A stretch of 28,954 nt of DNA, from assembly GCA_002480735.1 (NCBI GenBank), contig DLCS01000088.1, positions 832 through 29,785 on the forward strand. The letters are read 5' to 3'. This DNA comes from Bacillaceae bacterium UBA7792 (GTDB lineage Bacteria; Bacillota; Bacilli; Bacillales; Cytobacillaceae). Below the pieces are notes generated by a model, which worked only from the letters and a program-made list of their open reading frames with translations, had not been told where the DNA came from and did no database searches. Both the position numbers and the translations under genes were made by a program. The stretch's first letter is position 1. Each line of letters opens with the position of its first letter. Of this stretch, positions 18,881 to 26,284 are shown piece after piece.

Positions 18881-19296
18881 TATTCAGCACTCCTTATTTA
18901 AATAATTTTATTTATATATTCATATATAATATGAATCTTAATAATCCGTGCTGAATAAATTACCTAGGTATTTTGTGGAATTTGTAGAGCTAGAAAGCCA
19001 ATTTATGCTTTCGATGATAAAAAAGATTTATATGTAAATACCCTCCTTATTATTCCCCGATGAAAGTGGCCATCATGATTTCAATTCAAAGATTCAAGAA
19101 ATTGTTGCCTGAATGTTCATTCCTCATCCGGCAACCGTATATTCGCACGAATAAAATCAATCTAGAAATCAAGCCTCAGAAACGATTGACCACGTTACAT
19201 TAGCCGTGTCCTTGCCCCCCCTCTCACATAATATTATAGTGATTTCTATATATTAATGGATTTCTTCAAATAACTTATACACAAGGAGAGGTGTTA
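18881..19296. other. Gene-free divergent control region before capE
   Basis: Over 400 AT-rich bases between divergent genes. It holds a near-perfect palindrome ATTCATAT-ATA-ATATGAAT (18918-18936) close to the minus-strand gene, a run of seven C residues at about 19215-19221, and a candidate promoter at 19212-19240 for capE. A 42-codon open frame (about 19077-19205) has no ribosome binding site or recognisable motif and is not called. Confidence 0.5.
19212..19240 (+). promoter_or_regulatory. Candidate SigA promoter of capEFG
   Basis: TTGCCC (19212-19217) and TATAGT (19235-19240) are 17 bases apart, matching 4/6 and 5/6 of the consensus. The leader would be about 50 bases. The overlapping CATAATAT is only a 6/8 match to a SigE -10 with no -35, so sporulation control is not supported here. 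Confidence 0.45.
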
Positions 19297-20289
19297 ATGT
19301 TTCAAAATAAAAAAATATTAATAACTGGCGGGACCGGCTCTTGGGGAAACGAACTAGTCAATAAATTACTAAATTTCAAACCGCAAGAAATTCGCATTTT
19401 CTCAAGGAACGAATATGCCCAAGTCAAGATGAATCGAATGTTTTCTGATTATAACTGCCTTAAATTTGTAATCGGTGATGTGCGGGATTATGAAGCTGTA
19501 TACCATGCAACAAAAGGGGTGGACTATGTTTTTCATTTGGCAGCATTAAAGCATGTACCGATTTGTGAGGATCAACCTTCAGAGGCTATTAAAACTAATA
19601 TTATTGGTACAGAGAATATCATTAAAGCCAGTATCCATCACGGAGTAAAAAAGGTTATCGATGTCTCAACTGACAAAGCTGTTGACCCGGTTAATCTTTA
19701 TGGGCTAACCAAAGCCATTGGAGAAAAATTGATGATTCAAGCAAACCAATTGAGTAAAGATACACGATTTGTATGTATACGTGGTGGTAATGTGATTGGT
19801 ACCAACGGCAGTGCCATTCCTTTTTTTATAGACCAAATTAAACAACACAATCAAGTACCTTTAACTTCAAATGAAATGACACGCTTTTTCCTAACAGTTT
19901 CAGAAGCCATTGATTTACTAATACAAGCTTCTGAATTGGCCATTGGAGGAGAAACTTTTGTAATGAAGATGAAGTCATGTAGAATTATTGATTTGATTAA
20001 AGTTTTGGAAGAACAATTTGCAAAAAATGAAATAGAAATTAAAAAGATTGGAATTCGTCCAGGAGAAAAACTTCATGAAGTATTAGTGTCTAATTTCGAA
20101 TCCCAAAACACGTATAAATTTGATGAGAAATACTACGTAATCTTACCTTCATATGCCCCAGAGGGTCTAGAAAAAAAGTACAATCATTTACCAAAAGTAC
20201 CTTTCACCAGATACCAGTCTAGTGATGAATTAATGTCACTTAGTGAAATAGAAGAAATCCTTAGAAAAGCAAATGTTCTTTCTACCTAA
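19297..20289 (+). CDS. capE: UDP-GlcNAc 4,6-dehydratase (inverting), CapE type
   Basis: Extended short-chain dehydrogenase that acts on UDP-GlcNAc, removing water across C4/C6 and inverting C5, the first step to UDP-L-FucNAc. The product is 330 residues and soluble, without the membrane helices of the larger CapD/WbpM type. The NAD-binding motif GGTGSWG is at 11-17. The catalytic signature STDKAVDPVNLYGLTK gives Asp126, Lys127 and Tyr135, with the same spacing as in FlaA1 and CapE. The ATG at 19297 is chosen because GGAG lies 8 bases before it; the GTG at 19291 overlaps the ribosome binding site. It is first of a three-gene operon, 13 bases ahead of capF. Substrate is inferred from family and operon. 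Confidence 0.9.
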   Translation: MFQNKKILITGGTGSWGNELVNKLLNFKPQEIRIFSRNEYAQVKMNRMFSDYNCLKFVIGDVRDYEAVYHATKGVDYVFHLAALKHVPICEDQPSEAIKTNIIGTENIIKASIHHGVKKVIDVSTDKAVDPVNLYGLTKAIGEKLMIQANQLSKDTRFVCIRGGNVIGTNGSAIPFFIDQIKQHNQVPLTSNEMTRFFLTVSEAIDLLIQASELAIGGETFVMKMKSCRIIDLIKVLEEQFAKNEIEIKKIGIRPGEKLHEVLVSNFESQNTYKFDEKYYVILPSYAPEGLEKKYNHLPKVPFTRYQSSDELMSLSEIEEILRKANVLST

Positions 20290-20302
20290 GGCGGTGCTTT
20301 AA

Positions 20303-21448
20303 ATGAAGGAGAAGGGTATAATAAATGTTTTAATAACTGGTGCTAATGGATTTATAGGTAGGAATCTATATGTTGCTTTAGGAGAAGTTAAGAACATTTC
20401 GATTCAAACCTATACAAGGGATAATACAATTGATGAATTGGAACAATTATTAAAGCAGGCAGACGTAATTTATCATCTGGCAGGAGTTAATAGGGTAAAC
20501 GATGATCAAAGCGAATTTATTAAAGGAAATGTCCATCTAACGGAACAGATTACTAGAATCCTGAGGAAAATAGACAGAAAACCTATTATTGTCATGTCTT
20601 CTAGTATTCAAGCTACAAATCACACACCATATGGAAAAAGCAAGAAAAAGGCAGAAGAAATCCTTGAAAAATATGCACAAGAAACGGACCATAACAAGGT
20701 GTTTATTTACCGCTTAACAAACGTGTTTGGCAAATGGGGAAAACCACAATATAACTCTGTAGTTGCGTCTTTTTGTTTTAACATTTCACGTGATTTAGAC
20801 ATTGAAATCCATGATCCACTAAAAGAAATAGAGTTAGTATATATCGACGATGTAATTAAAGAATTTAAAAGTCGAATATATCGGTTAAACGAAGTAAGAA
20901 ATAAATCCATTTATCAAGTCACCCCAACATATAAAATAACTCTAAAAAATCTGGCCAATCAACTTTATGAATTTCATAAAATACGCAAGAACTTGATTTT
21001 GCCTGATTTATCCAACCCTTTGACTAAAGCACTTTATTCAACTTATTTGTCTTATTTGGACCAAAACGATTTTGCATATAGTTTAGAAATGAAGCAAGAT
21101 CAACGTGGAAGTCTGGTAGAACTATTAAAATCGGATCATTCTGGTCAAATTTTCATTTCAACATCTCATCCTGGTGTCATTCGTGGTAATCATTATCATC
21201 ACACAAAAGTTGAAAAGTTTTGTGTCATAAAAGGTAAAGCAAAGATTAAACTACGAGATATTTTTTCCGATAAAATCATTTCATACGTAGTGACAGATGC
21301 CATTGTTCAAGTTGTAGATATCCCTCCAGGGTATACCCATTCATTAGAAAATATTGGGGACAGTGAACTTATTGTGCTGTTTTGGGCAAATGAAATATTT
21401 GATCCAGAGCGATCAGATACGTATGTAAAAGAGGTGGAAAATGAGTAA
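20303..21448 (+). CDS. capF: Bifunctional epimerase/reductase with cupin domain, CapF type
   Basis: A 381-residue enzyme of the second step. In Staphylococcus aureus CapF, the C-terminal cupin epimerises the keto sugar at C3 and the N-terminal short-chain dehydrogenase domain reduces C4, giving UDP-L-TalNAc. Here the N-terminal domain shows GANGFIG at 13-19 and Y110-x3-K114. The zinc-binding cupin begins near residue 255 and has GNHYHHTKVEKF at 295-306, with the probable metal-ligand histidines in this segment, and PPGYTHSLENIG. AAGGCGGTG lies before the ATG. The stop overlaps the start of capG by 8 bases, so translation is probably coupled. Confidence 0.9.
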   Translation: MKEKGIINVLITGANGFIGRNLYVALGEVKNISIQTYTRDNTIDELEQLLKQADVIYHLAGVNRVNDDQSEFIKGNVHLTEQITRILRKIDRKPIIVMSSSIQATNHTPYGKSKKKAEEILEKYAQETDHNKVFIYRLTNVFGKWGKPQYNSVVASFCFNISRDLDIEIHDPLKEIELVYIDDVIKEFKSRIYRLNEVRNKSIYQVTPTYKITLKNLANQLYEFHKIRKNLILPDLSNPLTKALYSTYLSYLDQNDFAYSLEMKQDQRGSLVELLKSDHSGQIFISTSHPGVIRGNHYHHTKVEKFCVIKGKAKIKLRDIFSDKIISYVVTDAIVQVVDIPPGYTHSLENIGDSELIVLFWANEIFDPERSDTYVKEVENE

Positions 21449-22565
21449 AAAAAAGGTAGTGACGATAGTAGGTACAAGACCTGAAATTATAAGATTATCG
21501 GCTGTCATTCAAGCCTGTGACCGATATTTCAACCATATTCTTGTCCATACGGGTCAGAACTGGGATCCAAATTTAAATAAGATCTTCTTTGAGGAGTTAG
21601 AGTTAAGAACACCAGACTATATATTAAATGTTGTCGGGAAACATCTAGGTGAAACTATTGGAAATATCATTTCAAAATCATATGAAATTTTATTAAAGGA
21701 AATGCCTGATGCACTATTGATATTAGGGGATACGAATAGTGCATTAAGTGCTATTGCCGCCAAACGATTAAAAATTCCAATATTCCATATGGAAGCCGGT
21801 AATCGTTGCTTTGATGAAAATGTGCCTGAGGAAATTAATCGGAGATTGGTTGATCATATTAGTGATGTAAATTTACCTTATACTGAACATGGCCGCCGTT
21901 TTCTATTGAGTGAAGGAATTAGAAAGGATTTTATTTTCGTAACAGGGTCCCCAATGCCTGAAGTACTTGAACTTTTTAAAGAAAAAATTGATAATAGCCA
22001 AATTTTAAATGATTTAAAATTAGAGTCTGGAAAATATATAGTAGTTAGTGCTCATAGGGAAGAAAACATTGATCATGATCAAAACTTTCGAAACCTTATG
22101 CATGGATTACAGCAAGTGGCAGACAAATATAAACTTCCCATCATTTATTCTACTCATCCAAGAAGTTTGAAGCGAATTCAAGATACTAAAATCCCACTAC
22201 ATCCCCTTATTAAAATTCATAAACCATTTGGACTTTTAGACTACAATAAACTTCAAAAACATGCTTTCTGTGTACTTTCTGATAGTGGAACTTTAAGCGA
22301 AGAATCAGCTATCCTAAACTTTCCCGCTGTATTAATACGAACAAGTACTGAGCGGCCTGAGGTATTGGATAAGGGCTCTATAGTAATAGGTGGTATTACT
22401 GGAAAAGAGATTATACAGGCTATTGAGCTAGTCACTGAAGTATGTAGTCATAATAATCAAAGAAATGTACCGCTAGATTATATAGAGACAAATGTATCAA
22501 TTAAAATTGTTAAACTTATCGAAAGTTACACAAAAATTATTAATAAGAAGATATGGGAGAAATGA
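21441..22565 (+). CDS. capG: UDP-N-acetylglucosamine 2-epimerase family protein, CapG type
   Basis: A 374-residue enzyme that in the CapEFG pathway changes UDP-L-TalNAc to UDP-L-FucNAc by C2 epimerisation. Family motifs are GTRPEIIRLSAVI at the N-terminus, HTGQNWD, HMEAGNRCFDENVPEEINRR, SAHREENID and SDSGTLSEESAILNFPAVLIR. The last is the UDP-binding region. By sequence alone it could be a general UDP-GlcNAc 2-epimerase. The direct overlap with capF and the order E-F-G make the FucNAc role much more likely. A strong terminator follows 27 bases later. Confidence 0.9.
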   Translation: MSKKKVVTIVGTRPEIIRLSAVIQACDRYFNHILVHTGQNWDPNLNKIFFEELELRTPDYILNVVGKHLGETIGNIISKSYEILLKEMPDALLILGDTNSALSAIAAKRLKIPIFHMEAGNRCFDENVPEEINRRLVDHISDVNLPYTEHGRRFLLSEGIRKDFIFVTGSPMPEVLELFKEKIDNSQILNDLKLESGKYIVVSAHREENIDHDQNFRNLMHGLQQVADKYKLPIIYSTHPRSLKRIQDTKIPLHPLIKIHKPFGLLDYNKLQKHAFCVLSDSGTLSEESAILNFPAVLIRTSTERPEVLDKGSIVIGGITGKEIIQAIELVTEVCSHNNQRNVPLDYIETNVSIKIVKLIESYTKIINKKIWEK

Positions 22566-22592
22566 TTAGAGATAGTTACCGCTTTTTTTAAG

Positions 22593-22671
22593 AATAGGCT
22601 ATTTCCGCATAATGGTGTCCTCTTTTTCATTAAGCGCCTTTCGCAGTCAGTGTGGAATAGCCTATTTTTTT
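22593..22671 (+). terminator. Terminator of capEFG with an unusually large loop
   Basis: Arms at 22593-22609 (AATAGGCTATTTCCGCA) and 22651-22666 pair over about 16 bp with one bulge and are followed by a run of seven T residues. The loop is about 41 bases and contains a small GCG-CCTTT-CGC hairpin, which is atypical for a simple terminator. Confidence 0.75.
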
Positions 22672-22681
22672 GTATTACCGT

Positions 22682-22709
22682 ACCGCTTCATATATCCCCT
22701 CATAGTATA
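22682..22709 (+). promoter_or_regulatory. SigK-type (late mother cell) promoter
   Basis: AC (22682-22683), a 17-base spacer and CATAGTATA (22701-22709) match the SigK consensus AC-N16/17-CATANNNTA at every fixed base. It lies about 48 bases before the start of the cysteine-rich protein. Confidence 0.65.
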
Positions 22710-22756
22710 TTAATGAATAAAGTTTGAACATTTTTAGTGGGAAGGAAAGATGATGA

Positions 22757-23863
22757 ATGAAGAAGAAGATCAAATCCATTCAGGGGCAGCAAGTGGCACC
22801 TAACCCAATTGGTCCTGAATGTATTCGAGTTACAAAAGTTTATGACTGGGTTGTACTCACAAACCGTGACCGGAATAAGGTTCCGATTCCTGATGAATGC
22901 TTTGCGCAAATAGAAGCTTGCCGTGATGATGGTAATATAGTTACGGCTACCTGTATGGAGGTACTGGATACAAGAAGATGTGATTTTGTTGGAGCAGTGC
23001 CTGCCAATATTCCAGATGTACCAGGAGCACAGATCGTTACACTAGCCTTCCATGTTCACATCCGTATCCAATTCTTCTGTAACGGTGTAGCGCTTCCTGG
23101 ATGCAACTTTGTCGTGCCAGTCAGCTTTGTTGATGATGTTGTCCTTTGTTTCCCCGAGGGAACAGAAATCAACTGCAACATTTTTGATGTCCAATGTAAT
23201 GTGTTATTGAATCAAATGCTAGGAAATATGGTTGTTATTGATGTTGTGATGTGTAAGGACGTTCAAGTAGAAGCAGAAGTGAAATTAGAAGTTGAAGCCA
23301 AGTTTTGCGGTCCGCGTGATATCATTCCAATTCCTGAATTGGAAGCGAATTGTCCGCCGCTTAGATTCCCGCAGCAATGTCCGGCATTCTTCCCGACTTT
23401 GAACTGTGAATGTCAAGGAGCAGCAGAATTTACGGGTACTGCAACAATAGCTTATACGGAGGGCGGGATAGCGGCTACACCTACAGGTGAACTTGATCTT
23501 ACAGCCCTAGTATGTGACCAATGTACACTTTCAAGCAGCAGCATCCAGGTAAGTTTTGTTGATACACTTGGACCAACGCCAATCGGTACACCAGATGATG
23601 ACCTTGACCAAAGCTTTATATTTACAGCAACAGACTTTAGACAGCCAACTTGTACTAACGGAACTGCTCTGACTGTAACCGGAACTGGAACATTCACACC
23701 ATCAGGAGGGGTAACAGAAAATGCAACATTTACTCTTGCACTGACAGATATAACCGCTACACTAACCATTACTACTCCAACGACAACAGTCGTAATCGCT
23801 CTAACAGAAGCCACCAATCCAGGCTTCTCAGTTGATGTAGAAGATTGTGATCGTTTCGTTTAA
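22757..23863 (+). CDS. Cysteine-rich putative spore-surface protein
   Basis: A 368-residue protein with 20 cysteines and no signal peptide or membrane segment. The N-terminal two-thirds (about 20-220) has repeated beta-strand-like segments with spaced cysteines and the phrase ECIRVTKVYDWVV. I recall that phrase from spore coat proteins of Bacillaceae and, more loosely, SPOCS-type coat proteins; this is memory, not a search. Residues of about 225-360 are Thr/Ser-rich and beta-strand-like (TATLTITTPTTTVVIAL) and may be glycosylated. A SigK-type promoter directly upstream supports late mother-cell expression. AAGG is present 11 bases before the ATG, a little far, and an out-of-frame ATG at 22750 lies between. 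Disulfide cross-linking on the spore surface is a reasonable inference; no enzyme motif is seen. Confidence 0.65.
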   Translation: MKKKIKSIQGQQVAPNPIGPECIRVTKVYDWVVLTNRDRNKVPIPDECFAQIEACRDDGNIVTATCMEVLDTRRCDFVGAVPANIPDVPGAQIVTLAFHVHIRIQFFCNGVALPGCNFVVPVSFVDDVVLCFPEGTEINCNIFDVQCNVLLNQMLGNMVVIDVVMCKDVQVEAEVKLEVEAKFCGPRDIIPIPELEANCPPLRFPQQCPAFFPTLNCECQGAAEFTGTATIAYTEGGIAATPTGELDLTALVCDQCTLSSSSIQVSFVDTLGPTPIGTPDDDLDQSFIFTATDFRQPTCTNGTALTVTGTGTFTPSGGVTENATFTLALTDITATLTITTPTTTVVIALTEATNPGFSVDVEDCDRFV

Positions 23864-23874
23864 ATTAAAATATT

Positions 23875-23909
23875 ACCAGGAAAAGAGATTTTCTTTGTTC
23901 CTGGTTTTT
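23875..23909 (+). terminator. Terminator after the cysteine-rich protein
   Basis: ACCAGGAA and TTCCTGGT form an 8-bp stem followed by five T residues. It begins 11 bases after the stop codon. Confidence 0.75.
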
Positions 23910-23976
23910 CTTTCCGAATTCTTCTTATTAATTGATCATGCTTTCTATAACTAATAACTAAAAGGAGTTTGATTTC

Positions 23977-24120
23977 ATGTCCAAAAGCAATGCCATGCGC
24001 AAAGCCAGAAAAAAATTAAGAAAAAACAATTCCCAGCCCGCCGTTATGCAAAAGAGCCATCAACCTCAATTAAGGGTTCAGCAGCCCACGACAAAAGGCT
24101 GCTGCGGCGGAGGCAGATAA
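23977..24120 (+). CDS. Small basic peptide ending in CCGGGR
   Basis: A 47-residue reading frame with a strong AAAGGAG about 10 bases before its ATG. The first 20 residues are very basic (MRKARKKLRKNN), the middle is Gln/Pro-rich, and the C-terminus is KGCCGGGR. There is no signal peptide or membrane segment. I do not recognise a named family. The Cys-Cys-Gly-Gly-Gly tail is striking because the next gene is a JAMM metalloprotease, a class that often cuts after Gly-Gly. Its stop codon TAA is followed directly by TG, so TAATG forms a stop-start overlap. The ribosome binding site and codon pattern make it a likely real gene; function is unknown. Confidence 0.7.
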   Translation: MSKSNAMRKARKKLRKNNSQPAVMQKSHQPQLRVQQPTTKGCCGGGR

Positions 24121-24166
24121 TGTAAGTCAAAGTGCACTTTTTATAACAGCTCACATTCAAGATTCA

Positions 24167-24529
24167 GTGATCAGCCATTGCAAAAAGGAACTGCCGTTAG
24201 AGGCCTGCGGATTATTATCTGGAAGAAATCGGGTTATTCAATCCTTTTGGCCAATAAGGAATGTCGATAAAAGTCCTTATTCCTTTTCAATGGCTCTTGG
24301 TGAAATCGAAAGGGTATTTCACTCAATTGAGAGAAAGAATGAAGTGCTGATGGGAATTTACCATTCACATCCTACTGCTTCAGCCTATCCCTCATCTGGT
24401 GATATTGCATATAACAACTATCCGGAACTTGCTCATGTTATCATATCTTTAATGAAGAACCCCCCTGACATAAGGGCATTTAGCATTCAGGGAACTCAGG
24501 TAAATCCTATAGCCATACAATTAATGTAA
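24167..24529 (+). CDS. JAMM/MPN+ (M67-like) metalloprotease, start uncertain
   Basis: A zinc isopeptidase/peptidase fold. All JAMM residues are visible in the 120-residue reading from the GTG at 24167: Glu12 (PLEACGLLSG), His66 and His68 (GIYHSHPT), Ser76 and Asp79 (SSGD). The GTG start has no ribosome binding site. The same frame upstream, without a start codon back to about 24119, encodes SALFITAHIQDSVISHC. That continues the usual first strand and helix of the family, so the true protein likely starts near 24120. There, GGAGG is followed by ATG but then TAA; one extra base after the ATG would restore the frame. It may be frameshifted, by sequencing error or mutation, or may use an unusual start. 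Bacterial relatives trim small sulfur-carrier proteins after Gly-Gly. Confidence 0.8.
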   Translation: MISHCKKELPLEACGLLSGRNRVIQSFWPIRNVDKSPYSFSMALGEIERVFHSIERKNEVLMGIYHSHPTASAYPSSGDIAYNNYPELAHVIISLMKNPPDIRAFSIQGTQVNPIAIQLM

Positions 24530-24617
24530 CTCGGAGCTTTTTTTAAGTATCTCATTTTTATCTTTCAACTAATTTGTTGATTTCCGTAGATGACTGATTG
24601 TCTAGCTGCAGGCATTT

Positions 24618-24693
24618 GGAGCTCGAGGCCATAAGATAATCCGTTCCCTGGCAAACTACGCCACTTCACGGGTTATCTTATGTTTGTCGCTCC
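24618..24693. repeat. Inverted-repeat element abutting the orphan gene
   Basis: CATAAGATAATCCG (24630-24643) and CGGGTTATCTTATG (24669-24682) pair over 14 bases with one G-U-type position. Outside them GGAGC (24618-24622) and GCTCC (24689-24693) also pair. The flank GTCTAGCTGCAGGC and the GCTCGAGGCCATAAG segment resemble, from memory, a family of dispersed repeats in Bacillaceae (GTCTAGCT..CTCGAGG.CATAAG). The right end touches the stop codon of the minus-strand gene, so it could serve as its terminator, though no T run follows. Confidence 0.6.
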
Positions 24694-25952
24694 TAATCAA
24701 TCGCCTCCAGCTTTTCTATATGCCTCCCCGAGTTCAGCAAAAGCGAAATTTTGTTATTAGCCTCCATTTGCATTCCATTGTCATTAAAGAGTACAAAAGC
24801 TTCGACTGTCAATTTTTTATCTTCCTCGATATCCGTCAGCCTCATTTGAAGATTAGACAATGAAACTACTTCATCAGGCCCTATCACCAGATCATTAATT
24901 GACCTGATCCACAACTCCCCCTTTTCTTCTGCTTCTTCAAACCAATTTTCCTTGATATACTGCCAGCCTCTTGCTCCTTGTACAGTCTGAAGTCCTTTTG
25001 TGCTTGCTACATTCGGCGGCAGAATTTGACCAGTTATCCGGATACTGCCGGCAGGACTTACCCGTAAACAAATAAAAGGGTTCCGCAATGGCACTGTTCC
25101 GGTATTTTTGATAATTAAATTGCCAATTACCTTGAGGTTTTCACTATTGGCTTGATTAATCATTAAATGATAATCAAAAAAAGCCTGGGCATCGGTTATG
25201 GAATTGTTATCATTTGCCGGAGTATTTTGTTCGATTTCACCTTCTATTAGCTTACCTTCTTGTTCGCTTACTGCTTGATTAATTGTTTGAGTGTCGGATG
25301 AAAGTAAATTGATTAGTGCGTTAACTGATAAAATGGAAAATGGAGATATTCCTGATACATCGTGGAGTTTACATATTAAGCCAATTGAAAGGATATGAGC
25401 CATCTGTTCACTTATTATCTCCCATTCAGACCCATGTAGATTTGTTGGAATCATTACATGGATTTTGACCCCTTCCCGATTCTCCGGATTGTCCAGTTCA
25501 TGAACTGCGACTTTTATGTTTAGCTTTTTGCATTCCTTTTTTATCAAATTAATCCACTTTACATCATGAATGCCTGAAGCATGGTATAGTTCAATCATGG
25601 ACTGTTTAATTCTTGGGATTTGAAACAGGTTTACTGATATTTGTAATGCTGTTTTTCCTAATGGTTCTTCATCAAGAGCCAGTTTTACTTGCGCACCGCA
25701 TTGTGAAAGACATTGCTGGATCGTCTTGACTATTTTCTGCTCATAGGACTCATTTCGCAATGAATTTTGCTTTAATTTTTGATCCTGAAAAATGATTATA
25801 TGTTTATTGTAAAGTCCCGGATTAAGCTGCAGTACACCCTCTTCACTTTTTATATTAACCGAAAATCCTAACTCCCGAGCCCAATTATATAGAGCTGGCA
25901 TTGAATCATCAGAAATGGATCCAATATATTTTTTGCCCATATGGATTTCCAT
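24693..25952 (-). CDS. Orphan two-domain protein of the spore-surface cluster
   Basis: A 419-residue protein that I do not recognise. Residues of about 5-200 are mixed alpha/beta. The stretch from IIIFQDQKLKQ through ISVNLFQI is loosely shaped like N-acetylmuramoyl-L-alanine amidases, but the zinc ligands and catalytic Glu of that family are not seen, so activity is not claimed. A Gln/Asn-rich linker (about 225-265) leads to a beta-rich C-terminal domain containing VIGNLIIKNTGTVPLRNPF, like immunoglobulin-type or CARDB-type domains. There is no signal peptide. The ATG at 25952 has AAGGAG 9 bases upstream; the ATG at 25958 is only 3 bases away. A near-SigK promoter lies upstream. It is probably a structural or binding protein. 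Confidence 0.6.
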   Translation of the reverse strand: MEIHMGKKYIGSISDDSMPALYNWARELGFSVNIKSEEGVLQLNPGLYNKHIIIFQDQKLKQNSLRNESYEQKIVKTIQQCLSQCGAQVKLALDEEPLGKTALQISVNLFQIPRIKQSMIELYHASGIHDVKWINLIKKECKKLNIKVAVHELDNPENREGVKIHVMIPTNLHGSEWEIISEQMAHILSIGLICKLHDVSGISPFSILSVNALINLLSSDTQTINQAVSEQEGKLIEGEIEQNTPANDNNSITDAQAFFDYHLMINQANSENLKVIGNLIIKNTGTVPLRNPFICLRVSPAGSIRITGQILPPNVASTKGLQTVQGARGWQYIKENWFEEAEEKGELWIRSINDLVIGPDEVVSLSNLQMRLTDIEEDKKLTVEAFVLFNDNGMQMEANNKISLLLNSGRHIEKLEAID

Positions 25953-25999
25953 TCCCATCCTCTCCTTCTCACATCGTTTTTTATATCATTCACACAGAC

Positions 26000-26040
26000 T
26001 TACCTAATTATCTTATGTTACCTAAATAGTTATATGTTAC
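26000..26040. repeat. Imperfect tandem 18-19-base repeat in a divergent promoter region
   Basis: TTACCTAATTATCTTATG (26000-26017) is followed at once by TTACCTAAATAGTTATATG (26018-26036) and then TTAC. The repeats contain the -10 of the minus-strand SigK-like promoter. Confidence 0.55.
26009..26037 (-). promoter_or_regulatory. Possible SigK-type promoter of the orphan gene
   Basis: On the minus strand CATAAGATA (26009-26017) fits CATANNNTA, and AC (26036-26037) lies 18 bases upstream, one more than the usual 16-17. The start would be about 50 bases ahead of the ATG at 25952. It is weaker than the other two SigK-type sites. Confidence 0.4.
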
Positions 26041-26081
26041 GAAAATATCTGTCTCAGTGAAATCGCCCCTAGTTATCTGTC

Positions 26082-26108
26082 ACGTTTAGATACAGGAAGC
26101 ATATTTTA
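26082..26108 (+). promoter_or_regulatory. SigK-type promoter of the coiled-coil gene
   Basis: AC (26082-26083), a 16-base spacer and CATATTTTA (26100-26108) fit the SigK consensus fully. The leader to the GTG at 26285 would be about 170 bases and holds only short open frames (for example at 26111-26146 and 26242-26298), the second overlapping the gene start. Confidence 0.6.
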
Positions 26109-26284
26109 ATATGAAGATTTTCACACAAGGAGTTTGCGGAATTTAGCTTATAAAGATGATAAAGAATCATCAATAAGACAGCCTTCAGACTATCGAAAAG
26201 GATGATTGATATAAACATCTCGATTGAGGAAGTGAATTGAAATGGTCAGAAATCCCAATCTTGAAATAAGGATGGAGAAGAAGT

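Noticed and set aside
18918..18936. CATATTATA on the minus strand as a SigK -10 for the rhamnosyltransferase-like gene
   Set aside because: The nearest AC is only 14 bases upstream; spacing does not fit. The motif is also part of a palindrome in an AT-rich stretch.
19077..19205. 42-codon frame before capE, considered as a remnant gene or transposase piece
   Set aside because: No ribosome binding site, and no recognisable motif on either strand.
23452..23817. 121-codon frame antisense to the cysteine-rich gene
   Set aside because: A Val/Ser-rich mirror of Thr-rich codons on the other strand; no ribosome binding site.
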